This document shows positions 8,701 to 16,597 of a stretch of DNA of 32,708 nucleotides, piece after piece (the stretch's first letter is position 1; every line of letters starts with the position of its first letter). Origin of the DNA: UBA12014 sp029248335 (lineage in GTDB: Bacteria; Planctomycetota; Phycisphaerae; Phycisphaerales; SM1A02); the NCBI GenBank assembly GCA_029248335.1, contig JAQWJM010000100.1:1-32708 (forward strand), given 5' to 3'. Below the pieces are notes generated by a model that saw only the letters and a list, made by a program, of their open reading frames with translations, did no database searches and had not been told where the DNA came from. The position numbers and the translations under genes were made by a program.

Positions 8701-11700
8701 CGCCGATCCGGATGCGGATGTCGTGGAGCGGGACGGGCTCCTCGTAGGGGTTCGCGATCTGGATCGCGAAGACGATCGCGGGCTCGCTCTCGCGGTCGAC
8801 CCAGGAATCACCGGCGTCACGGAAGCCCTGCGGGATCTCGTCCTCTCCCGCGTCGGGGGTGTCGCTGTCGGGATCGAGCCCCTCGCTCAGGAGGTACTGG
8901 CGGTAGTCCTCGTCGTTCTCGAGCTGGTTGGCGATGCCGTTGGTGATCCGGCTCTTCGGATACACCAGCGCGAAGAAGCTCTCCATGATGAAGGGCTGCT
9001 TCTCCATGCCGGGGAAGGTCAGGTTCCGCAGATCCTCGTCGATCGCCCCGAGGTCCTGCTCGATGCCGAGCGGCACCCGCGGCGCCCAGTCGGGATAGAT
9101 CGGTTGATCGATGATCTCGAGTTCGAGGACCGTGCCCGGGCCGGTGGCGTCGGCGTAGTTGAAGGTGTTCGCGAAGCGAAGTCGATCGTCCCGGTTGGTG
9201 TCGATGTTCGCGGCCCAGCTCGCGGCGAGCAGCTGCGTCTTGAGGTAGGCGTTCTGGTTCTCGGTGACCCCGGTGTAGTTGCTGCCGAGATAGCTCTGGG
9301 TGTAGTTCGTGCCGTCCGCACTGTCGCGGAAGAGGCCGGACAGCGCCGTCGCGAAGGTCTCCTGCAGTTCCTGCCGGAACAGGTAGGAGCGGTCGAGTTC
9401 CACGCGGAAGGCGAAGTCGCCGCCGATCAGCGGCGGCCAGACGCCCGGATAGAGCTCCCCGCCGCCGTTGGCCGCGGCGACGTTGAACGGATCGTTGAAC
9501 GCCCCGCCGTAGAGGAGGGATTCGAGCTCGGTGATCGGCGCGTCGAGCGCCGAGCCCCGCAGGTCGAGCTTCCGCTTGCGCTGATCGAACGCAAGCTGGT
9601 TGGTCGCCGGATCGGGATCACCGCTCGCGCCCCGAAGCCGGTTGAACGCGTAGTCGTAGGTCGAGTCGTAGAGCGCGGTGGGACGAAGATGCAGCGGTCG
9701 AAGATCGTTGCGGACCGCGTTGTAGGTGGTCACTCGATGCCGGTTGTCGCGCAGCAGCTCGTCGGCGGAGAGCTGATCGCCGATCGCGGGCCCCGCGACG
9801 GGCGGCCAGGGACCGTTGACGTTCGAGTCGAAGTAGTCGAGGAAGTTCTCGACCGACTCGGAACGCGCCAGCGTCGAACGGAACGGATTGCGATCCCGCT
9901 GCCAGGGCCGGTTGACGGTCCGCTCGAAGGCGGAGACCACCGGGCCGTAGTTGCTGCCGCTGAACATGCGCAGTTCGAGTTCATCGGCATCGGTGAAGCC
10001 CCGGGGCGGGACGTTGCGAACCCGCCAGTCCTCGACCAGCAAGGGCTGCCCGAAGTCGTCGGCCCGCCGCACGAAGACCCCGCTCTCGGTCTGGCGACGA
10101 CGGAAGTACCGACGACGGTCGAAGCGGGCACGACCCGGGGACCCGTCGCCGAACGCGACGAGCAGCGATCGATACGGCTGTTCGAGGGCTTCGTACCCGG
10201 TGGGCCCGAAGTTCTGGTTCAGGACGCCGGTCTGCCGCAGCCAGGTGCGGGCCTCGCTGGTCGAATCACCGAAGAGCAGCGGGTCGTACTGCGTCGAAAG
10301 CGTCTCGGGATCACCGAAGGTGCCGGCCTGATACTGGTACTCGGTCTGGTACTGGTAGGCGAAGTTCCAGGGCGTGCCGGGCCAGGTGTTCTGCGGATCG
10401 CTGAAGAGCCCGGTCCAGGTGTCGGATGGATCGTAGACCGACGCGTTCTCACCGAAGGCGGTCGCCTGATACTGCGGCTGCACCAGCCGGCTCGACAGGG
10501 CGAGGTCGGCGGGCGTCTGGCCCGCGGTGCTCCAGCGATCGAAGCGGGTCGCGACGTTGACGTCGACCATCGAGGCGTTGTCGACGATCGAGACCGCGGC
10601 GACCTGCCGGATCCCGTCTTCGCTGGTGCCGGGCAGCAGGAACCAGAAGGAATCGGTGAAACCGTCGCCATCGGCGTCGGCGAGGGTCCGGCTGACCACG
10701 TTGCGGTCGCTGCCGAACACGAACTCCTCGCGGTTCGGACCGAGGTCGTTCAGGCGGATGAAGTTCGGGAGCGGGCCCCGAGCGGTGTCGCCGAGGACCG
10801 CGGCGAAGTGGTCGGCGGGCGGACCGAACCAGTCGGTGCGACGGGCCAGGAAGTCCGCGGTGCCGTTGTAGGTGCCGGGGACCACGCCGGGCAGCCACTG
10901 TTCATACGGGGTCTGCAGTGCGACCGGCTCCTGGAACAGGCCGTATTCGGTGATGCCCTGCCGGACGAGGTCCGACGAGGTGGTGGTGATCGTGAAACCG
11001 GCGTCCGCCCGAAGGGTCGGGTCCGCGGGGTTCGAGTTCGCGTTGAACGACGCCACGTTGGCGATGTCGAAGCAGACCCGCCAGCCGTTCTCGGCGGTCG
11101 CCGGCCACGAGAGGTGGCTGAAGTGGGTGAAGCCGGTGGCGTTCACCTGATTGTCGAAGCCGAGCCAGCCGTTGGTGTCGTAGGCCCGCTGCGGTTCGGT
11201 CGACCGAAGCCAGCGGGTGTCCGCGAAGCCGGGGTTGCCGATGGGGTTCGCGTCACCGATCACCAGGCCGCGGGCGTCGTACACGGTGCCGTTGGGTGCC
11301 CCGGGTCCGAAGACCGCCGCGTTGCCCTGGGTGTCGGGCCAGTTGGTCCACGCCTTGGTCTCGTACGGCGCGAAGTTGTACGGGGCGATCGGAGCTCCGT
11401 TGAAGGTCTGCGGGTCGACCATGTAGCGGTCGAGCTTCTGACCGAGCCAGAACGGGCGCGAGAGCCGGGGCGTGCTGGACGTCGCGACGCCGCTGCCGCT
11501 CGCGATCATCGGATCATTGCCGGCGTCGACGAGCTTCGGGAAGAGGTTCGAGGCGATCTCGTTCGCCACCACCCCCACCGCGAGCTGCGACCGGTCTTCG
11601 CGATCGATCGCCTTGCGCTGGGCGGCGGCGATCACGCGACCGCCCTGGGCGCGGGTGATGTACGCGGTGGCGATGATCACCAGCAGCACGAGGATCGCGG

Positions 11701-11812
11701 TGACCAGCACCAGCGTGTTGCCTCGGCGGCGGGTTCGATCATTCCGGAGGTCAGGCCGGAGCGCGGGCCGGAGGGCGCCTCGTTCGGTTCGGTTCACGGA
11801 TCGGTGGTTCAT
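5738..11812 (-). CDS. Giant GspK-like minor pseudopilin (2024 residues)
   Basis: The N-terminus has an Arg-rich cytoplasmic segment, RRRG (28-31), then NTLVLVTAILVLLVIIATAYI (32-52). This fits a prepilin peptidase site after G31 with no Glu at +5, as in GspK rather than other pseudopilins. GVLNLNTASPEVLRTLP (near 1651-1667) resembles the GspK helix-hairpin-helix signature, and a related DVNVAT lies near 417-422. Calcium-loop candidates start at D379 (DADGDG), D1278 (DVNRNG), D1444 (DSNGNG) and D1618 (DIDRSG). GspK in model systems is about 300-350 residues and caps the pseudopilus with GspI and GspJ; this protein is about six times longer, the extra being an apparently unique ectodomain rich in Asp, Asn, Trp and Tyr. 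The start lies 3 bp after the preceding gene's stop. Family assignment is good; the role of the extra 1700 residues is unknown. Confidence 0.8.
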   Translation of the reverse strand: MNHRSVNRTERGALRPALRPDLRNDRTRRRGNTLVLVTAILVLLVIIATAYITRAQGGRVIAAAQRKAIDREDRSQLAVGVVANEIASNLFPKLVDAGNDPMIASGSGVATSSTPRLSRPFWLGQKLDRYMVDPQTFNGAPIAPYNFAPYETKAWTNWPDTQGNAAVFGPGAPNGTVYDARGLVIGDANPIGNPGFADTRWLRSTEPQRAYDTNGWLGFDNQVNATGFTHFSHLSWPATAENGWRVCFDIANVASFNANSNPADPTLRADAGFTITTTSSDLVRQGITEYGLFQEPVALQTPYEQWLPGVVPGTYNGTADFLARRTDWFGPPADHFAAVLGDTARGPLPNFIRLNDLGPNREEFVFGSDRNVVSRTLADADGDGFTDSFWFLLPGTSEDGIRQVAAVSIVDNASMVDVNVATRFDRWSTAGQTPADLALSSRLVQPQYQATAFGENASVYDPSDTWTGLFSDPQNTWPGTPWNFAYQYQTEYQYQAGTFGDPETLSTQYDPLLFGDSTSEARTWLRQTGVLNQNFGPTGYEALEQPYRSLLVAFGDGSPGRARFDRRRYFRRRQTESGVFVRRADDFGQPLLVEDWRVRNVPPRGFTDADELELRMFSGSNYGPVVSAFERTVNRPWQRDRNPFRSTLARSESVENFLDYFDSNVNGPWPPVAGPAIGDQLSADELLRDNRHRVTTYNAVRNDLRPLHLRPTALYDSTYDYAFNRLRGASGDPDPATNQLAFDQRKRKLDLRGSALDAPITELESLLYGGAFNDPFNVAAANGGGELYPGVWPPLIGGDFAFRVELDRSYLFRQELQETFATALSGLFRDSADGTNYTQSYLGSNYTGVTENQNAYLKTQLLAASWAANIDTNRDDRLRFANTFNYADATGPGTVLELEIIDQPIYPDWAPRVPLGIEQDLGAIDEDLRNLTFPGMEKQPFIMESFFALVYPKSRITNGIANQLENDEDYRQYLLSEGLDPDSDTPDAGEDEIPQGFRDAGDSWVDRESEPAIVFAIQIANPYEEPVPLHDIRIRIGDNNRSLDLSRLPSPHPQGVADRNQPYYRPGELFLGPTRPDAPRTAIVYGIIPPGFNTADGDDPSSFEYNFGFTFEEFHGKWTDFLDLQPGNLFGWEPGLPMNEHQTLVFDASPRSFRRADPTAPGAPIVPALPPVLSANPDTWFDDPEQSVELLKFVQNPLATGNGYLYAIDRLDNEQTGEKIEFIDQVERLVDEDFAPTMEQDYVFDLNSNDRREWNGIRLEGDDFFVSWVRAGRPWGWDVNRNGVYDMTEVNPRYIYAEIPEDDWVKTEVDAVEVSSGSSQIKGDTIDFEVDPDVGGPANSPWLTRSYLLPLATRASSTGLDFESVRGKPVNFSTATALVGVGGSPTIDFDAGYPVLADGSVRLSNNGVWPGQNASGYRWVLMDKGQAPDEVLPGTRSGVATGVDSNGNGVDDGLENYQRVWLEKDQWAYPLQMLQKDADYEQVGEIANAFLWGHAIRHRPGVTSAQSYNGLPLLQTIFTFGELMNSTGDEDDVIPVAPREYLDDVGIANASGIFTNRYRPTPGNLVAPATAAVDSFRPFTQVVEVAAIDAPWTPMLPAGLSIFDGLVCDGPGANYRLDIDRSGSLEAVELLAIEDARYGNAGGFSGDGTRGVLNLNTASPEVLRTLPHMSRLVYNDTYTGWSGLGNDPDDANAFWRAYAPAAQLAGDVEEDSTPKPIARRNPQWVKVPETIERYRDGGGLFGNGSVKPVQPWQNQTMPFTGNMSMPYYDDRGTYGYGDAPEMAAWIADNVVYPDLGVGGVVGLYPGMRREQGIASIGELMLMDRSGISNGAAQSWPQRSTSITGAAQDPFLYQADFNADTNVGSSIAPWDPTAIDPANNTRLGLGWRPLVGNQGQADDFARQADARLSTDRRNTKWFQVKDDGSTPDVIDPFGLVEIPDEVAGDAEEANLLFAGISNLVSVRSDVFTVHLRIRSFRQNPVTGIWNGTDPEYIADDSRYVFVVDRSKCDLPGETPEIRLLSKVPN

Positions 11813-11815
11813 GGA

Positions 11816-13525
11816 TCAGTCCTCCGGAAGGTCCTGCACCCGCTTCGGAAGCGGGATCGTGAACTGCACGAGTCGACCGCCCTCGATCGCATCGCGGTTG
11901 TCGTGGAAGGTGGCGGTGATCCGCAGGGCGGACGGCCACGGGGTGTAGTCGGTGCGGTAGACGGGCCACGGTTCGCCACCCGCCGCGGCGGCGGTGAGCG
12001 GCCGCCCGGACCCGTCGCGGACGAACGGTTCCTTGCCGTTCAGACCGAAGAACGCCCGGTAGCGGTAGACCGGGACCGAGCTCCCGAACGGCTGATCGAC
12101 GACCGAGCCGCCCGCCCCACCGATGCCTTCGATGGTCGACACCGCCTGGGGAACGAAGCTCTCGACGGTCGAGTCGGGGAAGAAGTCGAAGCTCGGGGGC
12201 TGCTGCCCGCCGAGAATCTGATTCGCGAGGTGGTAGGCGAGCGGTGCATGCAACCGGACCGCGCGGTCGTAGAACGACCCACCGAGATACGCGGACGCGA
12301 AGGTCACGTCGAGGTTGGGATTGCCCGAATCGGAACTGTTGTCCGCGAAGCCGAACCACGGCTGGGGCAGCGACGCCTCCACCACCTCGGCCGGTTCGTT
12401 GCCGACGCCCGGCCGGAAGCCGCCGCGGTGCGAGACGCCGCGGAGGATGCCCGCGAAGTTGCTCTGCGGGTCGAAGTCGAGCTCCAGCTCGCGGCCGACG
12501 CCGTCCGACCAGGTCCAGTCGATCACGAAGTTCGAGCAATTGCCGCCGAGGACGCTGGTGGTCAGGAGCACGTCGCTCTTGTCCAGGGTCGGCGGCCGCT
12601 TCTCCGCCCGCGGGCGGTAGTTCAGGAGCGTGCTCACCACGCCGTCGGGACCGAGATTCCGGATCGACTCGCGGAGCCGCCCCATGTCGGTCGCGACCAC
12701 GTCGACCCGCGACGCTTCCATCGCGTCGTCGAAGATCGCCTCCGCCGAGTTCCGGTTCGCGGGCGTGGTCAGGAAGCTCGTCAGGTTCCCCTGGCCGTCG
12801 TCGGCCATCAGGGTCTCCTGACGGGCGAGCGTCCAGTCGGTGGCATCGGGCTGGGAGCCGTTGTACTGCCCCGGCAGCGCCGTCCCCTGCGGCCAGCGCT
12901 GGAGTTCGACCCGGGCCGAGGTGTCGGCGGGCGACGGTCGGAACCAGGGTTGGATGTTGTAGGACGGATCGACGTCGGCGGTCACGCCGAGGTTCTTCGG
13001 CAGGAACGGGAACTGCACGCCGTGCCCGTAGTAGACGATGCTCGAAGTCGACTGCGGGGTGGGCGAGGTCTCGCCGGTGTAGAACCCGTTCGCGTTCTCG
13101 ACGAAGGCGCCCATGGTCTGGGTCTGCCGGCTGATCGCGAGATCGTCGGCGACGAAGGCGAGCTGGTCGGCGCGGAAGATGTGACCCGCGGGCTTCGTCG
13201 GATCGAGCAGCGGGCCGCCGTTGACGACGGTGTTCACGTCGTTCCGAACCCCGATGCACTGAATGATCATGAAGCCTTCGTCGGAGATCCGGGCGAGGTC
13301 GTTGCGGATCAACTGCTCGACCGCGGCGGTCTCCTGCAGGATGTCCGCGTTCGCCTCGCCGTTCTTCACCACGGTGCTCGCGGTGCCGAAGATCCGGCCC
13401 ACCGCGAGGATGATCACCAGCAGCACCACGATCGCGACCAGCAACTCGGTCAGCGTGAAGCCCTTTCGCAGGGCGTCGGCGCGGAGTTGGGCGTCGGCAT
13501 CGGAATGGACGGGTCTGTTCGTCAT
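11816..13525 (-). CDS. Minor pseudopilin, probably GspJ-like (569 residues)
   Basis: The prepilin motif RKGFTLTELLVAI places the peptidase cut after G22 with Glu at +5 (E27), followed by a hydrophobic helix of about 20 residues and an ectodomain of about 520 residues. The next segment, with LQETAAVEQLIRNDLARI (about residues 50-67), fits the alpha-spine of GspJ-type proteins (a QLxxDL-like pattern). The position between the putative GspI and GspK supports GspJ. The frame could start at a TTG (13528), but the ATG at 13525 overlaps the preceding TGA as TGATG and is preferred. It is over twice the usual GspJ length (about 200 residues). The ectodomain has no recognisable enzyme motif. Confidence 0.8.
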   Translation of the reverse strand: MTNRPVHSDADAQLRADALRKGFTLTELLVAIVVLLVIILAVGRIFGTASTVVKNGEANADILQETAAVEQLIRNDLARISDEGFMIIQCIGVRNDVNTVVNGGPLLDPTKPAGHIFRADQLAFVADDLAISRQTQTMGAFVENANGFYTGETSPTPQSTSSIVYYGHGVQFPFLPKNLGVTADVDPSYNIQPWFRPSPADTSARVELQRWPQGTALPGQYNGSQPDATDWTLARQETLMADDGQGNLTSFLTTPANRNSAEAIFDDAMEASRVDVVATDMGRLRESIRNLGPDGVVSTLLNYRPRAEKRPPTLDKSDVLLTTSVLGGNCSNFVIDWTWSDGVGRELELDFDPQSNFAGILRGVSHRGGFRPGVGNEPAEVVEASLPQPWFGFADNSSDSGNPNLDVTFASAYLGGSFYDRAVRLHAPLAYHLANQILGGQQPPSFDFFPDSTVESFVPQAVSTIEGIGGAGGSVVDQPFGSSVPVYRYRAFFGLNGKEPFVRDGSGRPLTAAAAGGEPWPVYRTDYTPWPSALRITATFHDNRDAIEGGRLVQFTIPLPKRVQDLPED

Positions 13526-14874
13526 CAAAGATCCCTCACCGAGACGTAGACGGGCGTGAGCGTGATGCCGCGTCGATCGACGGGCGGCACGTACCAGAGC
13601 GAACGGACCTGATCGGTCGCGGCCTGGATCACCGCGGGGTCGCTGATCGGACCACCTTCATCGAGCGCCGGGTTCCAGAGCGAGGTGCTCGGGGCCTGTC
13701 GCGGGATCGGGCGGGTCAGTCGCACCGGCCCCTGCCGCTTGTTCCTTCGGCCCTGGGCGACGCGGTGGATCCGGCCGTAGGGATCGAGCAGCCACTGGCC
13801 CGGCGCCTGCCAGCCCTCGAAGTACGTGTCGAGGGTGGGGTCGGGTTCGTTGAACTGGGCATCGGTGTTCTTGACGGCGACCCGTTCGAAGTCGTCGAGC
13901 GACGGCGGAGCGTCGGGCGTCGGGTCGTTCCCGAAGGGGTCGAGCGTGCGATAGACCGTGCCGGAGACCGACATCGGAAAGTCGGCCCGGGCAGGCATCG
14001 ACGGCCGGGAGGCCTCGCGTTCGTAGGCGTCGTTACCTTCATCCCCCGAGACCGCGTAGCCGCCGGCGGCACCGCCGACGTTCACCCGGTACACGAAGAT
14101 CGCCACCTGCACGCGTCCCTGGAACCGCCGGAACATGCAGTCCCAGGCGTACTGCGGTCGATCGCGACCGGTCTCGTAGCCGGTCCCGGAGGGCCAGAAT
14201 CGCTCCTCCTGGGTGACCGTGACCAGCGGGTCCTCGCCGAAGCCGAAGAAGTCGAACTTCGACCGGTTGAACGGAATGCCGTAGAGGAACGCGCCCGTGT
14301 CACCATTGCTGAAACCGTCACCGAAGACCGGGAAGCCGCCGGCGATGCTGAGTTCGGTGGTCTTGCCGATCGTCCAGTCGAGGTTCGAGCTCGACGGATA
14401 CGCCGGCGCGAAGTTCGAGCCTCGGGCGAAGCGGGCGCTGAAGAGATCGATGTCGCCGAAGTAGTCGCGGGCGTCCGCATCGACGCCATCGGGCACCACC
14501 GCCATCGAAGGCCGGAGCCAGGGCCAGTCCCCCACCTGCGTGTACTGGTCGCCATCGCGAAGCCAGGTGTTCGGGAACGGACGATCGAGCGGCGCGAACG
14601 CGGCCGGGTTGCCGATGCCGAACTCCTCGAAGGTTCCGAAGTCGGACTGACCGACCTTCGAGCGGATCGTCGAGAGCGCCGCCTCCGCGATCACCGGTCC
14701 GAGGATGTCGTCCTGGGCGCGACGCTGCTGGATGATGCCCGCGGGGAAGACCGCGGAGATCGAGATGACCCCGACGCCGAGGATGAAGATCGCAAGCAGC
14801 AGCTCGATCAGCGAGAAGCCGCGTCGGGCCGGGCGCGAGCCCGTCGAACGCGATGACGTGTTCATGAGAGTCAT
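13525..14874 (-). CDS. Minor pseudopilin, probably GspI-like (449 residues)
   Basis: The prepilin motif ARRGFSLIELLLAIFILGVG has the cut after G19 and Glu at +5 (E24). The following SAVFPAGIIQQRRAQ segment and the order in the operon suggest GspI/PilV. The long open frame runs up to 15453, but its upstream part is a shadow of the preceding gene; the ATG at 14874 overlaps that gene's stop as ATGA and puts the prepilin motif where it belongs. The ectodomain of about 400 residues is much longer than the usual roughly 100 in GspI and is rich in Asp, Pro and aromatic residues. Export and assembly would need a prepilin peptidase encoded elsewhere. Confidence 0.8.
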   Translation of the reverse strand: MTLMNTSSRSTGSRPARRGFSLIELLLAIFILGVGVISISAVFPAGIIQQRRAQDDILGPVIAEAALSTIRSKVGQSDFGTFEEFGIGNPAAFAPLDRPFPNTWLRDGDQYTQVGDWPWLRPSMAVVPDGVDADARDYFGDIDLFSARFARGSNFAPAYPSSSNLDWTIGKTTELSIAGGFPVFGDGFSNGDTGAFLYGIPFNRSKFDFFGFGEDPLVTVTQEERFWPSGTGYETGRDRPQYAWDCMFRRFQGRVQVAIFVYRVNVGGAAGGYAVSGDEGNDAYEREASRPSMPARADFPMSVSGTVYRTLDPFGNDPTPDAPPSLDDFERVAVKNTDAQFNEPDPTLDTYFEGWQAPGQWLLDPYGRIHRVAQGRRNKRQGPVRLTRPIPRQAPSTSLWNPALDEGGPISDPAVIQAATDQVRSLWYVPPVDRRGITLTPVYVSVRDL

Positions 14875-15803
14875 GGGTTCACGGTCTCCGCGACGCCGGT
14901 GTAGCGATTGAAGTAGATCGGAATGCCGAAGTCCTCGACCCAGTAGGCGATGAGGCTGTTGCGAATGTCCTCGCCACCCTCGCCGATCCAGTTGGAGTCG
15001 TCGCGGGCGGTGCGAAGCTGGTCGTCGTCGTAGACCGCGAGCCACTGGACGGGATGCACGTCGCACTCGTCGCCCACCGCGTCGTAGGCGACGTACTGCA
15101 GGATGCCGCCGTAGCCGTAGGGGTTGATGATCTCGGGAACGCCGTTGCGGTCGATGTCGAGGTACGGCCAGACCACGGCGCCGGAACCACCGGCGCCCAT
15201 CACGTTGCGGGTGATGAGGGTGCCGTCGGGACCGAAGACCACGCCGATCTGGCGGCCGATCTCGCGGGTGAAGACGTTTCCGCCCGCCGCCCGCCAGTCG
15301 CCCCCGGGCTGCGAGACCCAGATCTCGTCGTCGGGCGTGCCGTTCGAACCGCCACCGACGTAGCTGGTGTTCAAGGGGCCCGCGACCTTGATGCCGCGGG
15401 GAAGTTCGACCGCGGGCAGGCCGGGGACCGGCACGTATCGCTCGTCGTACCACTGCTGGTTGTAGCGGGTCGAGATCTGGCCGGTGGCCTCCGCGAGCAC
15501 GAGCTCCACCCGCTCACCCTCGGACACCCGGTTCGGATCGACGCTGACCACGAAGGTCAGCATGACCGTCTTGTTGTTCTGGATCGCGTAGGCGCGGGCG
15601 GCGCCGAGGGCCGCGATGACCTGGTTGGACCCGCTGCTCAGTCGTGCGCCCTGGCTCAACTGCCGCACGCTGACGCCGGTGAGAACCGCGAGCAGGATCA
15701 GGATCCCCATCACCACCAGCAGTTCGATGATGGTGAAGCCGCGTCGCCACGTGATGGCGGCGGAGCCCTCGAGACCGTGGTTTCGGCGGTGGATCCTCTG
15801 CAT
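14871..15803 (-). CDS. Minor pseudopilin, GspH-like (310 residues)
   Basis: The motif WRRGFTIIELLVVMGILILL gives a peptidase cut after G22 with Glu at +5 (E27). The segment after it (ALGAARAYAIQNNKTVMLTF) matches the GspH/FimT pattern, in which an 'A..A...A...' helix runs into a first beta strand. The ATG at 15803 shares its A with the preceding stop (TGATG), and the longer frame to 16220 is a shadow of the upstream gene. The C-terminal half has DIDRNGVPE (a calcium-loop candidate) and ends in VNP. It is longer than typical GspH (about 170-200). Predicted role: a minor subunit at or near the pseudopilus tip. Confidence 0.8.
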   Translation of the reverse strand: MQRIHRRNHGLEGSAAITWRRGFTIIELLVVMGILILLAVLTGVSVRQLSQGARLSSGSNQVIAALGAARAYAIQNNKTVMLTFVVSVDPNRVSEGERVELVLAEATGQISTRYNQQWYDERYVPVPGLPAVELPRGIKVAGPLNTSYVGGGSNGTPDDEIWVSQPGGDWRAAGGNVFTREIGRQIGVVFGPDGTLITRNVMGAGGSGAVVWPYLDIDRNGVPEIINPYGYGGILQYVAYDAVGDECDVHPVQWLAVYDDDQLRTARDDSNWIGEGGEDIRNSLIAYWVEDFGIPIYFNRYTGVAETVNP

Positions 15804-16597
15804 CACCGGGCCTCCGGGGTGTAGGAGTAGATGTTGTCGAGCGTCGCCTCGAAGCGTGGCGAGGTGCCGCCGGCGCAGTCGAGACAGCCGATGTCGCCGT
15901 CCGGTCCGGCGCTCACGAAGAGCGGCTTGCCGTTCCGGCAGATTCCGATCTTGTTCTCCATCGAGGTCCTGATCGTGCCGTCCGCGTCGATCTCGAGATT
16001 CCCCTGGTCGCTGTCCCGCCACTTGCGTCCGGGCATCACGAGCGCGACGGTCGCGCCCCAGGGATCTTCGAGGGTGGTGAGCGACTGGTTGTTGGGAAGG
16101 GCCAACCCGTTCGAGAGCCGGACCGGCAGGAAGAGCGACGGATCGAGCTTCGCGATGATCTCCTCGGCGGACTCGGTGCGGGCCATCAGCTGGAAGAGTC
16201 GCACGATCGACTTCTCCCAACCGTGGGAATCACCCGTCGCGGCGCAGATGCACGCCTCGCCGGCGCCGTTCGCGCCGTAGAAGCCCTGAAGCGCGTTGAT
16301 GCCGAAGTCGATGTTGTACGGGATGTCGAACGCACCACGCACGTTCTGTTCGGTCCGATCCTGGTAGGTGAGCGGCCGACCGACCACCTGCTCGTACTCC
16401 TGCACCGCCGAGTCGAGCGTCGCGAACGCCGCTTCGAGCTGCCGGGCCTCGTTGGCCTGGATCAGCAGGGTGCTCACCGCGAGGACGAGGGAGATCAGGG
16501 TGATGATCACCCCCACCACCACCACGAGTTCGATGAGGCTGAAGCCGCCGCGACGACGGACCGCGGCGCGGGCGTGGATGCTGGTCGACTGGATCAC
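15803..16597 (-). CDS. GspG-like pseudopilin (264 residues)
   Basis: The motif RRRGGFSLIELVVVVGVIIT has its cut after G18 and Glu at +5 (E23). The next 45 residues form an amphipathic helix ending in LDSAVQEYEQVVGRPL. The C-terminal part contains LEDPWGATVALV and FVSAGPDGDIG, close to the GspG 'DPWG' and 'GxDG' signatures around the calcium site. It starts with GTG at 16597, which overlaps the stop of the previous gene (GTGA). Two Cys residues flank the C-terminal loop and two more are in CICAATG. This could be the major subunit or a second GspG paralogue; the sequence alone does not decide. Confidence 0.75.
   Translation of the reverse strand: MIQSTSIHARAAVRRRGGFSLIELVVVVGVIITLISLVLAVSTLLIQANEARQLEAAFATLDSAVQEYEQVVGRPLTYQDRTEQNVRGAFDIPYNIDFGINALQGFYGANGAGEACICAATGDSHGWEKSIVRLFQLMARTESAEEIIAKLDPSLFLPVRLSNGLALPNNQSLTTLEDPWGATVALVMPGRKWRDSDQGNLEIDADGTIRTSMENKIGICRNGKPLFVSAGPDGDIGCLDCAGGTSPRFEATLDNIYSYTPEAR

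Noticed and set aside
5261..13549. Uninterrupted plus-strand open frame of 2762 codons
   Set aside because: It is antisense to pseudopilin genes with clear prepilin and GspK motifs. The translation is monotonous Arg/Val/Glu/Asp/Gly without domains, as expected where G/C-ending codons on the other strand suppress stop codons.
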